Origin: Arthrobacter antioxidans
Lineage (GTDB): Bacteria > Actinomycetota > Actinomycetes > Actinomycetales > Micrococcaceae
DNA length: 64,000 nucleotides
Assembly: GCF_023100725.1 (NCBI RefSeq)
Contig: NZ_CP095501.1
Span: 1,550,001 to 1,614,000 of the forward strand
Direction of reading: 5' to 3'
The notes beneath the pieces are model-generated. The model was given only the letters and a program-made list of their open reading frames with translations. It made no database searches and had not been told where the DNA came from. Both the position numbers and the translations under genes were made by a program. Below are positions 42,348-51,399 of this stretch, one piece after another; the stretch's first letter is position 1, and each line of letters opens with the position of its first letter.

Positions 42348-43642
42348 AGACGATCGATCTCCTCCGCACCGCGGTCCGCAACACCTTCCGCAGCAAGTTG
42401 CGCACCACGTTGACGGTCCTGGCCCTCTTCATCGGCGCCTTCACCCTCACCCTCACCACGGCCGTGGGAGCCGGTGTCACCGACTACGTCACACGGCAGG
42501 TTGCGAGCCTCGGCGCCGACGACGTCCTGATCGTCACCAGGGCCGCAGCGGACACGACGACCGACGGCCCCGCGCCCTACGACCCCCGGACGTCCAGTGC
42601 CTCCACAGGCACCGACGCTCCCGGCCTGCCCGGGAGCGGCCAGTCGGATCCGCTCACCGACGGCGACCTCCAGGAACTCGCGGCCACCAGCGGGATCATC
42701 AGCGTGGATCCCGTCCAGGCCGTCGCCGTCGACTACGTCCAGGGGCGCACGGAGGCCCGGCTGGAATTCACCATCAACCCGACGTCGTCCATCACCCGCG
42801 CCGATCTCGTGGCGGGCGGACAGCTCGACGAGGCGGCCACGACCCCCCAGCTGATGCTTCCCTCGGACTACGTGGAGCCACTCGGGTTCGAGGATGCGGC
42901 CGACGCCATCGGTGCACCCGTCCGGCTCGGCATCACGGATGTGCTGGGGGAGCAGCACACGCTCGACGCCACCATCGCGGGAGTGTCGCAGGAGAGCCTC
43001 CTCGCCTCCGGCGGGGGAGCCAATGCCTCCCTCATCGACGGCCTGGCCCGGCTCCAGGCTGCGGGCATCGACACCGGGCCCGCCCGCTACTCCCTCGCCG
43101 TCGCGTACTTCGACACCGCACTGTCCGACGACGGGATCAGCCGGTTGCAGGCGGACCTGGCCGACGCGGGGTTCGGCGCGCAGACCATCCAGGACCAGCT
43201 GGGCGTCATCAGGACCGTGATCGACGGGATCGTGGGCGTGCTCAACGCCTTCGCCGTCGTCGCCCTCGTGGCGGCCGCCTTCGGGATCGTCAACACGCTG
43301 CTCATGAGCGTCCAGGAACGCACCCGCGAGATCGGCCTGATGAAGGCGATGGGCATGCGCAGCGGCAGGATCTTCTCGCTCTTCAGCATCGAGGCCGCCT
43401 TCATCGGCTTCCTGGGGAGCGCGATCGGCGCGCTGGCCGCCGTCGTCGTCGGGTCCGTCCTCAGCGGCGCCCTCGCCGCGGGCCCCCTCGCGGCGCTCCC
43501 GGGGTTGAACATCCTCCTGTTCGACCCGGTGTCGATCCTCGCCATCATCCTGCTCATCATGGTCATCGCGTTCGTATCCGGGACGCTGCCCGCCAGCAGG
43601 GCGGCGCGGAAGAACCCCATCGAATCGCTACGCTACGAGTAG
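42344..43642 (+). CDS. ABC transporter permease (FtsX/MacB-like)
   Basis: The 432-residue protein has an N-terminal helix (LRTTLTVLALFIGAFTLTLTTAVG) and a large extracytoplasmic domain (about residues 45-285), which contains a low-complexity PAPYDPRTSSASTGTDAPGLPGSGQ loop. Three C-terminal helices follow. The MacB family signature VQERTREIGLMKAMGMRSGRIFSLFSIEAAFIGFLGSAIG lies before the last two helices. Such mechanotransmitting permeases export peptides, antibiotics or lipoproteins. The GTG overlaps the ATPase stop, and a TetR gene follows on the same strand. Confidence 0.88.
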   Translation: MKTIDLLRTAVRNTFRSKLRTTLTVLALFIGAFTLTLTTAVGAGVTDYVTRQVASLGADDVLIVTRAAADTTTDGPAPYDPRTSSASTGTDAPGLPGSGQSDPLTDGDLQELAATSGIISVDPVQAVAVDYVQGRTEARLEFTINPTSSITRADLVAGGQLDEAATTPQLMLPSDYVEPLGFEDAADAIGAPVRLGITDVLGEQHTLDATIAGVSQESLLASGGGANASLIDGLARLQAAGIDTGPARYSLAVAYFDTALSDDGISRLQADLADAGFGAQTIQDQLGVIRTVIDGIVGVLNAFAVVALVAAAFGIVNTLLMSVQERTREIGLMKAMGMRSGRIFSLFSIEAAFIGFLGSAIGALAAVVVGSVLSGALAAGPLAALPGLNILLFDPVSILAIILLIMVIAFVSGTLPASRAARKNPIESLRYE

Positions 43643-43668
43643 GCGCGGTTCCGAACGGCAGGGGAGAC

Positions 43669-44328
43669 ATGGCAGGCGGCAGTGAGCAGGGACTCCGGCA
43701 GCGCAAGCAGGCGGCGACGGCACTGGCGATCGAGCGCAGTGCCGTCGCGCTGGTCCTCGACCACGGGCTCGACGCGGTCACCGTCGACATGATCTGCGCG
43801 GCGAGCGGGGTCTCCCAGCGGACGTTCTTCAACTACTACAAGACGAAGGACGCGGCGATCCTCGGCGCCGCTCCCGGCACGCTGGACGAACGCCGCGTCA
43901 GGGAGTTCCTCGTCTCGGATTCGCCCGACGTCCTGGAGGAGCTCCTCGGCCTGCTGGCCACCCTCGTGCCCGTGAACGCCGACACCAGGGAACTGGTGGC
44001 GCCGCGCATCCGCATCATCAGCCAGAGCCCGGCCCTGATGCAGAAGGAGATGGAGCGGCTCTCGGGCGTCCACGACGAGGTCGCCGAGATCCTCTACCTC
44101 AGGATGCGGCGCGCGGCTCCGGCGGACGAGCCGGCGGAGGAGACGCGGCGGCAGAGCGCGCTGATCGCCCACCTCGTGCCCGGGATCCTCCGATTCAGCC
44201 TCGAACAGGGGAACAACGACGCGCCCGGCGCGATCAGCCGGCTCCTGGCCGACGCGCTCGGGAAACTCCTGCCAGCCCCGTCGCCGGGCGCCTCCGACAC
44301 GGGCGGCGCGGGCGCTCCGCCACGGTGA
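43669..44328 (+). CDS. TetR family transcriptional regulator
   Basis: The 219-residue protein has the TetR N-terminal HTH: AIERSAVALVLDHGLDAVTVDMICAASGVSQRTFFNYYKTKDAAIL (residues about 17-60), followed by an all-helical ligand domain. GGGGAG precedes the ATG. Being downstream of the exporter genes by 26 bp, it is probably co-transcribed and autoregulates the operon, releasing it when the exported compound binds. The inducer is unknown. Confidence 0.9.
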   Translation: MAGGSEQGLRQRKQAATALAIERSAVALVLDHGLDAVTVDMICAASGVSQRTFFNYYKTKDAAILGAAPGTLDERRVREFLVSDSPDVLEELLGLLATLVPVNADTRELVAPRIRIISQSPALMQKEMERLSGVHDEVAEILYLRMRRAAPADEPAEETRRQSALIAHLVPGILRFSLEQGNNDAPGAISRLLADALGKLLPAPSPGASDTGGAGAPPR

Positions 44329-44610
44329 CGCAGGCGGCGCGGTGCCCGCCGCCCGGATCGGCGCGCCCGCATCGACCGGTCGGCCGCCGTTCACGGAACC
44401 CGCGCGCAGCCAGTTTGTAAAGCGCGAATCGCGGCGACCTTCAGCCCTTCCGTTGGTTCAGGCGCGGGCGGAGGATGAGCCACGTGGGCGCCGCGCAGCA
44501 GGACCAGGATCGGCAGCTTCAGGCCGTCCGACGCGACGGGTGCTCCCAGCCAGATCGTCGCGGATCCGGATCCGGGTCCGTTCCCATCGCACCGTGAAGG
44601 ATACGATCCC

Positions 44611-45384
44611 ATGAACAAGATGCGCCTGCTCGCCGTCCCCGCTCTCGCCCTCAGCGCCGTCGCCCTGACAGCGACCTCCGCGATGGCCGCGGACGGCAGC
44701 TACTCCTCGACCCTCGGCCAGGTCAACGGCACCACGGGCACAGGCACCATCACCGTGGACGTCGTCGGTGACCAGGCCACTGTCAATTTGCAGGTGTCCG
44801 GACTCGCCGAGACCTTCCAGGGTGCCCCCTACCCGCACGTGCAGCACATCCATGGCGGCGCCGCCGGCGTCTGCCCGACGCCGGCGAACGACACCGACGG
44901 TGACGGCATCATCAGCGTCACGGAGAGCGCCCCGGTCTACGGCGGCATCCTGGCGACGGTGACGACGTCGGGACCCACCACTCCTGCCGAAGCCCTGAAC
45001 CTGCAGCTTGCCGGGCAGGGCGGAACCTACGCGATCCAGCGCACCTTCACGATCGACGCCGCGACCATGGCGGCACTCGAGAGCGGCACGGCGGTCTTCA
45101 ACGTCCACGGCCTGGATCCGGCCACGACGCCGTCGACCCCGGAGGCGTTCAACGCTCCGAGCGATCTGGACCCGGCCCTGCCGCTCGGCGCGACCTCGCC
45201 CGCGCTGTGCGGGACGCTCGTGCCGGCCCAGATGGGCTCCATGCCGTCGGGCGGAGCCGACACCGGTGCCGTCGTGGAGTCCCCGTCCTCCTCCGCGGGG
45301 TTGATCGCCCTCGGGGGCGGCGTGCTCCTCGCGGGCGCCGTCGGCGGGACCTACGCCGTGCGCCGCAGTACGGCGAAGGCCTGA
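44611..45384 (+). CDS. CHRD-domain-like secreted protein with C-terminal membrane segment
   Basis: The 257-residue protein has a signal peptide (LLAVPALALSAVALTATSAMA). A CHRD-like domain (residues about 28-200) follows: YSSTLGQVNGTTGTGTITVDVVGDQATVNLQVSGL, PYPHVQHIHGG, FNVHGLDPAT. At the end is a Gly/Ser linker, one hydrophobic helix (SAGLIALGGGVLLAGAVGGTYAV) and basic RRSTAKA. This end has the shape of a sorting signal but no LPxTG; the preceding GGADTG is only a loose likeness. AAGGA precedes the ATG. The role is unknown, probably cell-surface. Confidence 0.75.
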   Translation: MNKMRLLAVPALALSAVALTATSAMAADGSYSSTLGQVNGTTGTGTITVDVVGDQATVNLQVSGLAETFQGAPYPHVQHIHGGAAGVCPTPANDTDGDGIISVTESAPVYGGILATVTTSGPTTPAEALNLQLAGQGGTYAIQRTFTIDAATMAALESGTAVFNVHGLDPATTPSTPEAFNAPSDLDPALPLGATSPALCGTLVPAQMGSMPSGGADTGAVVESPSSSAGLIALGGGVLLAGAVGGTYAVRRSTAKA

Positions 45385-45471
45385 TCGTCTGCGGCTGAAC
45401 CGGCGATCGTCGCGGCTCCGCACGGGGGCGCGATGGTCGCCGGACCTGGCGCTTCGTGGCGGAGCGCACCC

Positions 45472-45520
45472 TTGCGCCCTCGGAACCCGGCGTGCCTATA
45501 GTGGTGCCGTGTTCTCCTAG
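45472..45520 (+). promoter_or_regulatory. Promoter and leaderless three-codon mini-ORF before the ABC-F gene
   Basis: TTGCGC (45472-45477) and TATAGT (45497-45502) are 19 bp apart. Six nt after the -10 box lies GTG TTC TCC TAG (45509-45520), a start-stop mini-ORF encoding V-F-S. A transcript starting at 45509 would be leaderless at its first base. The ABC-F gene starts 67 bp later with its own ribosome binding site. This layout suggests translation-dependent control of a resistance gene. Confidence 0.5.
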
Positions 45521-45586
45521 ATCCTCGCCCCCTCCTGCGCCCGTGGCCACCGCCCGGCAGGACACCAGCCAGCCCCGAGGATCACC

Positions 45587-47323
45587 GTGACCACCTCTAC
45601 CTCCCCGTCCCCGCACGCTGCCGCCCACCTGCGCGTCGACGGCGTCTCCAAGAGCTTCGGGGCGCGCCGCGTCCTGACCGACGTCTCCTTCACCGTCTCC
45701 CGCGACCGCGCCGGCCTCATCGGCGAGAACGGGTCCGGCAAGACGACCCTGCTGCGCATCATCGCCGGCCTCACCACGCCCGACGGCGGCACCGTGACCA
45801 CGGCGCTTCCCGGAGGCGTGATGCCACGCATCGGCCTGCTGCGCCAGGAACCGCCATTCGCCCCGTCCGCCACGATCACGGAGGCGCTCGAGTCCGCCGT
45901 CGCCCCGGTGCGCGCCGCGGCTCACGCCGTCGAGCGTGCAGGTCTCGCCCTGGCCGCTTCCCCCGAGGGCCCGTGGGCCGCCACCGCGTACGCGGCGGCC
46001 CTCGAGACGGCGGAGCGCGTCGGTGCGTGGGACGTCGACGCGCGCATCGCCGCCGTCGTCGCCGGGCTCGGGCTGTCCACCCTTGCAGGGGACCGGCCGA
46101 CGCGTGAGCTCTCCGGCGGGCAGCGCTCCCGCCTGTCCCTGGCCTGGCTCCTCCTCAGCACGCCCGAGGTGCTGCTCCTGGACGAGCCGACCAACCACCT
46201 CGACGACGACGCCGCCGCCTACCTTACGACCCTCCTCGAGGACTGGCGGGGCCCCGTGCTCACCGCGAGCCACGACCGGGCGTTCCTGGACGACGTCATG
46301 ACGACCCTCATCGACCTCGACCCCGCCCCGCTCCCGCAGTCGGTCGCCGGACCCCTCGTGGCCGACGGTGACGGCACCGGCATCGGCGTGGTCCGCTTCA
46401 CCGGCACCTACACCGGTTACGTGCACGCCCGGCTCGACGCCCGGGAGCGGTGGGACCGCCGCTACCGGGACGAGCAGGCGGAGCTGAAACGGCTCCGCGC
46501 CACCGTGGCGGACAGTCACCTCGTGGGCCATGAGGACTGGACGCCCCGCTCCGAAGGGCGCGCCAGCCTCAAGTTCTACTCCGACCGCAACGCGAAGGCG
46601 GTGTCCCGGAGGGTCGACGACGCCACCTCCCGGCTCCTGTCCCTCGAGGACCGGCAGATCCGCAGGCCACCCCGGGAGCTGCGGTTCCAGGGGCTCACCG
46701 CGGCCGGCGCACCCTCGACACCGGAGGGAGCGCTCCCCGTCCTCACCGCGGCGGAGGCCGCGGTGCACGGGCGCCTGGCCGTCACGTCGCTGGTGCTCGG
46801 TGCGGGGGAGAAGTGGCTCGTCACGGGCCCCAACGGGTCCGGGAAGTCGACCCTCCTCAGCCTCCTCGCCGGGGACCTCAGCCCGACCTCCGGGACGGTG
46901 GGTGCTGCGCCGTCGCTGCGCATCGGCCTGCTCGCCCAGGACGTCGACCTGCCCGACCCGCGCGGCCGCGGCCCCGGACGGACGGCACGGCAGGCCTACG
47001 ACGACGCCGTCGGACCGGCCTGCGAGGAGATCCCGCTGCGGACCTTCGGGCTCGTCCACCCGCGGGACGAGAACCGGCCCGTCGCCGTGCTGAGCGTCGG
47101 GCAGCAGCGCAGGCTGGCCCTCGCCGTCCTCCTCGCCAGTCCTCCCGACGTGCTGCTCCTCGACGAGCCCACCAACCACTTCTCCCTGCTCCTGGCCACC
47201 AGGCTCGAGGCCCTGATCCCCGGGTACCCGGGGACGGTCGTCGTCGCCTCGCACGACCGGTGGCTCCGGCGCACCTGGCGGGGCAGGCGCCTCGAGCTCA
47301 CCGCCGACGACGCAATGGGCTGA
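45587..47323 (+). CDS. ABC-F family ATP-binding protein (antibiotic-resistance subtype-like)
   Basis: The 578-residue protein has two ABC domains without membrane helices. Domain 1 has GENGSGKTT, LSGGQRSRLSLA and VLLLDEPTNHLD. A long linker (about residues 250-350, DARERWDRRYRDEQAELKRLRATVADSHLV, and the KFYSDRNAKAVSRRV region) follows, then domain 2 with GPNGSGKST, a degenerate signature LSVGQQRRLALA and DEPTNHFSLLLATRLE. This last pair is typical of actinobacterial resistance ABC-F proteins such as OleB/TlrC, which displace drugs from the ribosome. GAGGA precedes the GTG. No biosynthetic cluster is adjacent. Confidence 0.88.
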   Translation: MTTSTSPSPHAAAHLRVDGVSKSFGARRVLTDVSFTVSRDRAGLIGENGSGKTTLLRIIAGLTTPDGGTVTTALPGGVMPRIGLLRQEPPFAPSATITEALESAVAPVRAAAHAVERAGLALAASPEGPWAATAYAAALETAERVGAWDVDARIAAVVAGLGLSTLAGDRPTRELSGGQRSRLSLAWLLLSTPEVLLLDEPTNHLDDDAAAYLTTLLEDWRGPVLTASHDRAFLDDVMTTLIDLDPAPLPQSVAGPLVADGDGTGIGVVRFTGTYTGYVHARLDARERWDRRYRDEQAELKRLRATVADSHLVGHEDWTPRSEGRASLKFYSDRNAKAVSRRVDDATSRLLSLEDRQIRRPPRELRFQGLTAAGAPSTPEGALPVLTAAEAAVHGRLAVTSLVLGAGEKWLVTGPNGSGKSTLLSLLAGDLSPTSGTVGAAPSLRIGLLAQDVDLPDPRGRGPGRTARQAYDDAVGPACEEIPLRTFGLVHPRDENRPVAVLSVGQQRRLALAVLLASPPDVLLLDEPTNHFSLLLATRLEALIPGYPGTVVVASHDRWLRRTWRGRRLELTADDAMG

Positions 47324-47332
47324 CCGGGACCA

Positions 47333-47358
47333 GGCGGCCGGGCGCGCGGTGGGCCGCC
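47333..47358 (+). terminator. Hairpin between convergent ABC-F and RNase Z genes
   Basis: GGCGGCC (47333-47339) and GGCCGCC (47352-47358) form a 7-bp stem just after the ABC-F stop. There is no U tract. It may serve as a bidirectional terminator. Confidence 0.35.
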
Positions 47359-47388
47359 GAGACCGCGGCACGCCGATCGGGAGCGGCG

Positions 47389-48270
47389 TCAGCGGTGCGC
47401 CGGGAACGGGATGCTTTCGAGGTCCGACGCCGCGATCACCGTCGCCGTGCCGGCGGTGGCCCGCGCCTGCGCCGCCAGCAGGCCGATGTCGTCGTAGCGT
47501 GACGAGAAGTGCGTCAGGACCAGCGTGGCCGCACCGCCGTGGGCGGCGAGGGAGCCCGCCTGCCCGGCGGTGAGGTGCAGGTACTGCGCGGCGAGGGCGG
47601 CATCGTCGTCGCTGAAGGTGCTCTCGGTGACCAGGAGGTCGGCGCCGTCGGCGAGCGCGGACGCGCCGTCGCACAGCGCGGTGTCCATGATGAACGCGAA
47701 ACGGCGTCCGGGCCGGTACACGCTGACGTCGTCGAGCCTCACGGAGCCGAGGCTCCCCTCGCGCTGCAGGCGGCCGACGTCGGGCCCGGTGATGCCGGCG
47801 GCCGTGAGCCTCTCCGGTAGGAACGTCCGCCCGTCCGGCTCGGTGACACGGTAGCCGTAGGCGTCGACGCGGTGGCGCAGCGCTTCGACCTCCAGCCCGG
47901 GGGCGATCTCCCCGGCGGAGCCGTGGGGGTGCAGGTGCAGGTCGATACCCGGCGTGGCGAGGAAGACGAGGGCGCGCACCACGTCCTCGCCCGACGCCGG
48001 GTAGTGGAGGTGCACGGGGTGGTGGACGCCGTCCAGGACCATGCGGGAGAGGACGCCGGGCAGCCCGAAGCAGTGGTCCCCGTGGACGTGGGTGATGCAG
48101 ATGCGGTCGATCTTCGACGCCGCGAGACCGGCGTGGATCAGTTGCCGCTGCGTGCCCTCACCGGGATCGAAGAGGATCCCCTCCTGCTCCCACTGCAGGA
48201 AGTAGCCGTTGTGGTTGCGGGTCCGGGTGGGCGCCTGGGAGGAGGTGCCGAGGATGACGAGCTCACGCAT
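47389..48270 (-). CDS. rnz: Ribonuclease Z
   Basis: RNase Z is the metallo-beta-lactamase-fold endonuclease that matures tRNA 3' ends, relevant here because tRNA-Ala lacks an encoded CCA. The 293-residue protein has the motifs: HVHGDH at residues 61-66 (metal ligands), GILFDPGEGTQ at the start, FIMDTA, then LLVTESTF and LVLTHFSSRY near the end. AAGACT lies 6 nt before the ATG, suggesting a leaderless mRNA. It is convergent with the ABC-F gene. Confidence 0.94.
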   Translation of the reverse strand: MRELVILGTSSQAPTRTRNHNGYFLQWEQEGILFDPGEGTQRQLIHAGLAASKIDRICITHVHGDHCFGLPGVLSRMVLDGVHHPVHLHYPASGEDVVRALVFLATPGIDLHLHPHGSAGEIAPGLEVEALRHRVDAYGYRVTEPDGRTFLPERLTAAGITGPDVGRLQREGSLGSVRLDDVSVYRPGRRFAFIMDTALCDGASALADGADLLVTESTFSDDDAALAAQYLHLTAGQAGSLAAHGGAATLVLTHFSSRYDDIGLLAAQARATAGTATVIAASDLESIPFPAHR

Positions 48271-48276
48271 GACCCC

Positions 48277-48282
48277 AGTCTT
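48277..48282 (-). promoter_or_regulatory. -10 box for leaderless transcription of rnz
   Basis: On the minus strand AAGACT is followed by 6 nt (GGGGTC) and the ATG at 48270, with no ribosome binding site between. Confidence 0.4.
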
Positions 48283-48318
48283 GCACCGGGAGGGTGGGCG
48301 CGGGAGGGCGCAGGAGCG

Positions 48319-48983
48319 TCAGAGCCGCGCGACGCCCAGACCCGCGATCAGGAGCCCGGCGAGCAGGAGCGTGATACCCGTGATCGTCCGGCTGTTGCGT
48401 TGCAGCCAGGCGTCCAGCCCGGTCAGCATCGCATCGGCGCGCTCCGGCCGGCGTATCCGCAGGACGATCGGGACGAGGATCTCCGACTGGGCTACCAGGA
48501 CGTACGCGAGGACCACCAGCGTCCCCGCGACCGGTCCGAGGCCGTGGAGCCCGATCAGTGTGCCCGCGGTCAGGGAGAGCAGGATCGCTTTCGGCCGCAG
48601 GTTCAGGCGAAACCCAGGGCGAGGAACTCCCAGGGACGGGCCGAGCCGACGCGGGTCCGCATCCTGCTCAGGGCCGCGCTGTCGGTGCTGCGCGTGTGCG
48701 ACAGGAGGTAGATGCCGTAGGCGATCACGACGGCGGCCACGACCAGGCCGACGATCGCCAGTTTCACATTCTGGTCCGGGCCCTCCCGGACCGGTAGGGA
48801 GCGCAGTCCGACCGCCGCCCCGCCCACCAGCAGGAGGGCGCCCGCGAAGCTCCCGATGAGGAAGGACCAGGCGCCGCGCTGGGCGTTGGGGGAGAGCAGG
48901 ATGATGATGGTCACGCTGGCGGGCACCGTACTCATCGTCCCCGCGAAGGCAACGGGCAGCAGGCTGATCAGGAGGCTCAGCAT
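48319..48983 (-). pseudogene. GAP family membrane protein gene with a one-base deletion
   Basis: The gene starts at ATG 48983 (MLSLLISLLPVAFAGTMSTVPASVTIIILLSP, a typical GAP/LysE-like start) and is read to FLALGFA, then meets TGA at 48605-48603. The second half continues in another frame (LNLRPKAILLSLTAGTLIGLHGLG, then VLAYVLVAQSEILVPIVLRIRRPERADAMLTGLDAWLQRNSRTITGITLLLAGLLIAGLG). One missing C in GCC(C)TGAAC at about 48605-48607 would restore FALNLRPKA. GAP-family proteins are six-TM putative exporters. It is either a fresh pseudogene or a sequencing error. Confidence 0.8.
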
Positions 48984-49023
48984 GTGGGGCTCATGGGGCA
49001 TCCGGGCCGGAGCCGGGGGGATG

Positions 49024-50211
49024 TCATGCCTGCTCCTCGCGTGGGGCGGAGGGCCTCGCTCTCCGATGGGTCCGCTGGGTCCGCTGGGTCCGCTGGGTCC
49101 GCTGGGCCCGCCGGGTGCGCGTCTCGCTGTCTTCGTTCTCGAGGATCTCCGTGAGGTCCGATGTGTCGCCGGTCAGGGCCCTCCGCCATGCTATCGACGG
49201 GTCCGCGTCGATGAGGACCGCCCGGACCAGCAGGGTCAACGGGACGGCCAGGATGGCACCCATCGGGCCCAGGATCACCGCCCAGAAGAGGACGGAGACG
49301 AAGGTCAGGGTCTCGCTGAGCGACACCGCGCTGCCGATGTACTTGGGCTGGATGATGGACTGGATGGCGCCGTTGATCACGCCGTAGACGATGATGACGC
49401 CGATGACGGTCGGCCAGCCACCGCTGAGGTAGCCGAACAACAGGGGCGGGATGATGGCGAGGAAGTAGCCGACGTTGGGGATGAAGCTGCAGACGAAGGA
49501 GAGCAGGCCCCAGAGGACGGCGCCCGGGACCTGGAGGAGGACGAGCGCCAGCCAGTTGAAGGCACCCTGGGCACCACCGAGCAGGGTCGTCGCGACCATG
49601 TAGCGGCGAGCCCCGGCCGCGAATCCCACGAGTGCGGAGACCAGCGCCGGGCGGTGGGGGGTCAGGTAGATGAGGAGCGCCGGTACCTTGGACCCGTCGA
49701 ACGCCATGAGGATCAGCAGGGTCACGAGCACCACGAGAGCGGTCACCATGCTCGTGATGCCGCCCAGCAGACCACTGATGAACCCGGTGATGTCTTCCGG
49801 TGTGAAGCCCTGCCCGATCGCGTCCACCTGGTCCGTGCCGAATCCCAGCGATGCCAGCACCCCTGTGCCAGAGGTTCCCACCTGCTCCAGTTGCGATGCG
49901 TACTGGGGAAGGAGGGCGGAGAACTGTGCGAGAGCCAGCACCAGGACCAGGGCGAAGGCCACGACGAGGGCAAGGACGGCTGCGAGCGACGTCGCCGTGG
50001 CGATCCCCCGTGGGAACCCGCGTCGGCGCATCCGGCTCCCGAGGGGGTGGACGCACAGGGTGAGGATGAACGCCAGGAATGCCGGGACGAAGACACCCCT
50101 CATGGCGGCGATCCCGAACGCTGCCGCGGCCGCTCCGCCGAGGGCGAGCAGGACGGTGGTGCTGCGCGGGAAGGCTGATCGTGGCTCAGCAGCAGGCGGG
50201 TCCGGCTCCAT
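49024..50211 (-). CDS. AI-2E family transporter (PerM/YdiK-like permease)
   Basis: The 395-residue protein has about eight hydrophobic helices and the family's central motif: SLSETLTFVSVLFWAVILGPMGAILAVPLTLLVRAVLID, with the preceding PKYIGSAVS. It also shows GLLSFVCSFIPNVGYFLAIIPPLLFGYLSGGW. The family includes the AI-2 exporter TqsA and Na+/H+ antiporters, so the substrate is unknown. The C-terminal tail carries RAQRTQRTQRTQRTHRRARP, from tandem 9-bp repeats. AAGGAG precedes ATG 50211, so the much longer frame upstream is spurious. Confidence 0.9.
   Translation of the reverse strand: MEPDPPAAEPRSAFPRSTTVLLALGGAAAAAFGIAAMRGVFVPAFLAFILTLCVHPLGSRMRRRGFPRGIATATSLAAVLALVVAFALVLVLALAQFSALLPQYASQLEQVGTSGTGVLASLGFGTDQVDAIGQGFTPEDITGFISGLLGGITSMVTALVVLVTLLILMAFDGSKVPALLIYLTPHRPALVSALVGFAAGARRYMVATTLLGGAQGAFNWLALVLLQVPGAVLWGLLSFVCSFIPNVGYFLAIIPPLLFGYLSGGWPTVIGVIIVYGVINGAIQSIIQPKYIGSAVSLSETLTFVSVLFWAVILGPMGAILAVPLTLLVRAVLIDADPSIAWRRALTGDTSDLTEILENEDSETRTRRAQRTQRTQRTQRTHRRARPSAPREEQA
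49068..49112 (-). repeat. 9-bp tandem repeat in the AI-2E transporter tail
   Basis: GGGTCCGCT is repeated four times in a row (49068-49103) plus a degenerate fifth unit. On the coding strand it gives RTQ repeats. Copy-number change stays in frame. Confidence 0.85.
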
Positions 50212-50484
50212 GGACGTCTCCTTCTGCTGGAGGGATGCGGTGCGTCTGGTCTTCATTGTCGGTGCGGGGAAAGGCCGGGGTCTCACCTCTCGTGGATGAG
50301 ACAGGGGATCGGACGTTGACATGTCGCCCGGGTCGGCGGGGGTTGTTCTTCGGTCGGCCCCGGGTCTGGACCGGCCGACGGAGCCGGGAAAGAATGGGGA
50401 TCGAGTCCGCACAGGCCGGCCGGTCGTCGGCGGGGGACGCACACCCGGGCACACGGATCCGGCACAGTCGAAGGAGCGCGCATC

Positions 50485-51357
50485 GTGGAGTACGCAGCAG
50501 CGCCGGACGCGGCGCCTCCGCCGGGCGCCATGCTCACCGCGACCCGCTCGTGGAAGCAGGGCACCTGGCGCACGCCCTCCCGGGCTCTGCTCCCGGCCGC
50601 CCTGGTGTCCCTCGCGGGCTTCGTGCTGCTCGTCCTCCACCAGTCCCTGGCCGGCTACGGGCTGCTGGCTGCGGCGCTCGCCGTGGCCGCCGTCGTCGAC
50701 CGCGCCCTGTTCCGGGACCTGGCGCTCATCGCCTTCGGTCTCACGGTGATGACCCTCGTGCCCATCACCACCGACATCAGCGTGGAGCACATGGCGGTCA
50801 TGGGATCGGCGATGATCCTCGCCGTCGGCGTGCCCTACACCGTCTCGCGCTTCGTGTACCGCGACCACGCGGTCACCTTCCCCCTGCTGACCGGCGAGCC
50901 CTGGACCCGCACCGAGAAGTGGTACCTGCCCGTCGTCGTCGTCATGGGCTATGCCCTGCTGCCCTTCTACATGATCAGCACCGGGGTCTACACGAACTGG
51001 CCGGCGGCGTCGGAACCGGCGGAGATCGCCCGCCTGTTCGTCGGCACCAACGGCCTGGGGATCTGGGACGAACTGTTCTTCATCTGCACGGTCTTCGCGC
51101 TCCTGCGCCGGCACCTGCCCATGGTGCAGGCCAACGTGCTGCAGGCGGTCCTGTTCACCTCGTTCCTGTGGGAGCTGGGCTTCAGGGCGTGGGCGCCGCT
51201 GTTCATCCTCCCGTTCGCGCTCCTGCAGGCCTTCATCTTCACGCGGACGCGGTCACTGTCCTACATCATCTGCGTGCACCTCCTCTTCGACTTCGTGCTG
51301 TTCCTCGTCCTCCTCCACGCGCACAACCGGGCGTGGTTCGACCTCTTCATCTACTAG
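50485..51357 (+). CDS. CPBP-like intramembrane protease family protein
   Basis: The 290-residue protein has about eight hydrophobic helices. The Abi/CPBP-like region is IWDELFFICTVFALLRR (near residues 193-209), with FLWELGFRAW and IICVHLLFDFVLF later, matching the order of motifs in CPBP metalloproteases. However, the first motif reads DE rather than the usual EE, so activity is uncertain. AAGGAG lies before GTG 50485. The neighbours are not obvious substrates or bacteriocin genes. It could be a non-catalytic member. Confidence 0.62.
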   Translation: MEYAAAPDAAPPPGAMLTATRSWKQGTWRTPSRALLPAALVSLAGFVLLVLHQSLAGYGLLAAALAVAAVVDRALFRDLALIAFGLTVMTLVPITTDISVEHMAVMGSAMILAVGVPYTVSRFVYRDHAVTFPLLTGEPWTRTEKWYLPVVVVMGYALLPFYMISTGVYTNWPAASEPAEIARLFVGTNGLGIWDELFFICTVFALLRRHLPMVQANVLQAVLFTSFLWELGFRAWAPLFILPFALLQAFIFTRTRSLSYIICVHLLFDFVLFLVLLHAHNRAWFDLFIY

Positions 51358-51399
51358 TGCCCGGGCCGGGGTGGTCACGGCCGGCGGTGACGGGTCCGC

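Noticed and set aside
44391-44610. A 75-codon minus-strand frame upstream of the CHRD gene, with a partly protein-like sequence.
   Set aside because: There is no ribosome binding site or homology, and it would begin across the CHRD start region. Kept only as a remote possibility of a decayed gene.
45149-47674. Long open frame antisense to the ABC-F gene.
   Set aside because: Composition is Arg/Gly/Pro/Asp-rich, as for other shadow frames, and the sense protein shows complete ABC motifs.
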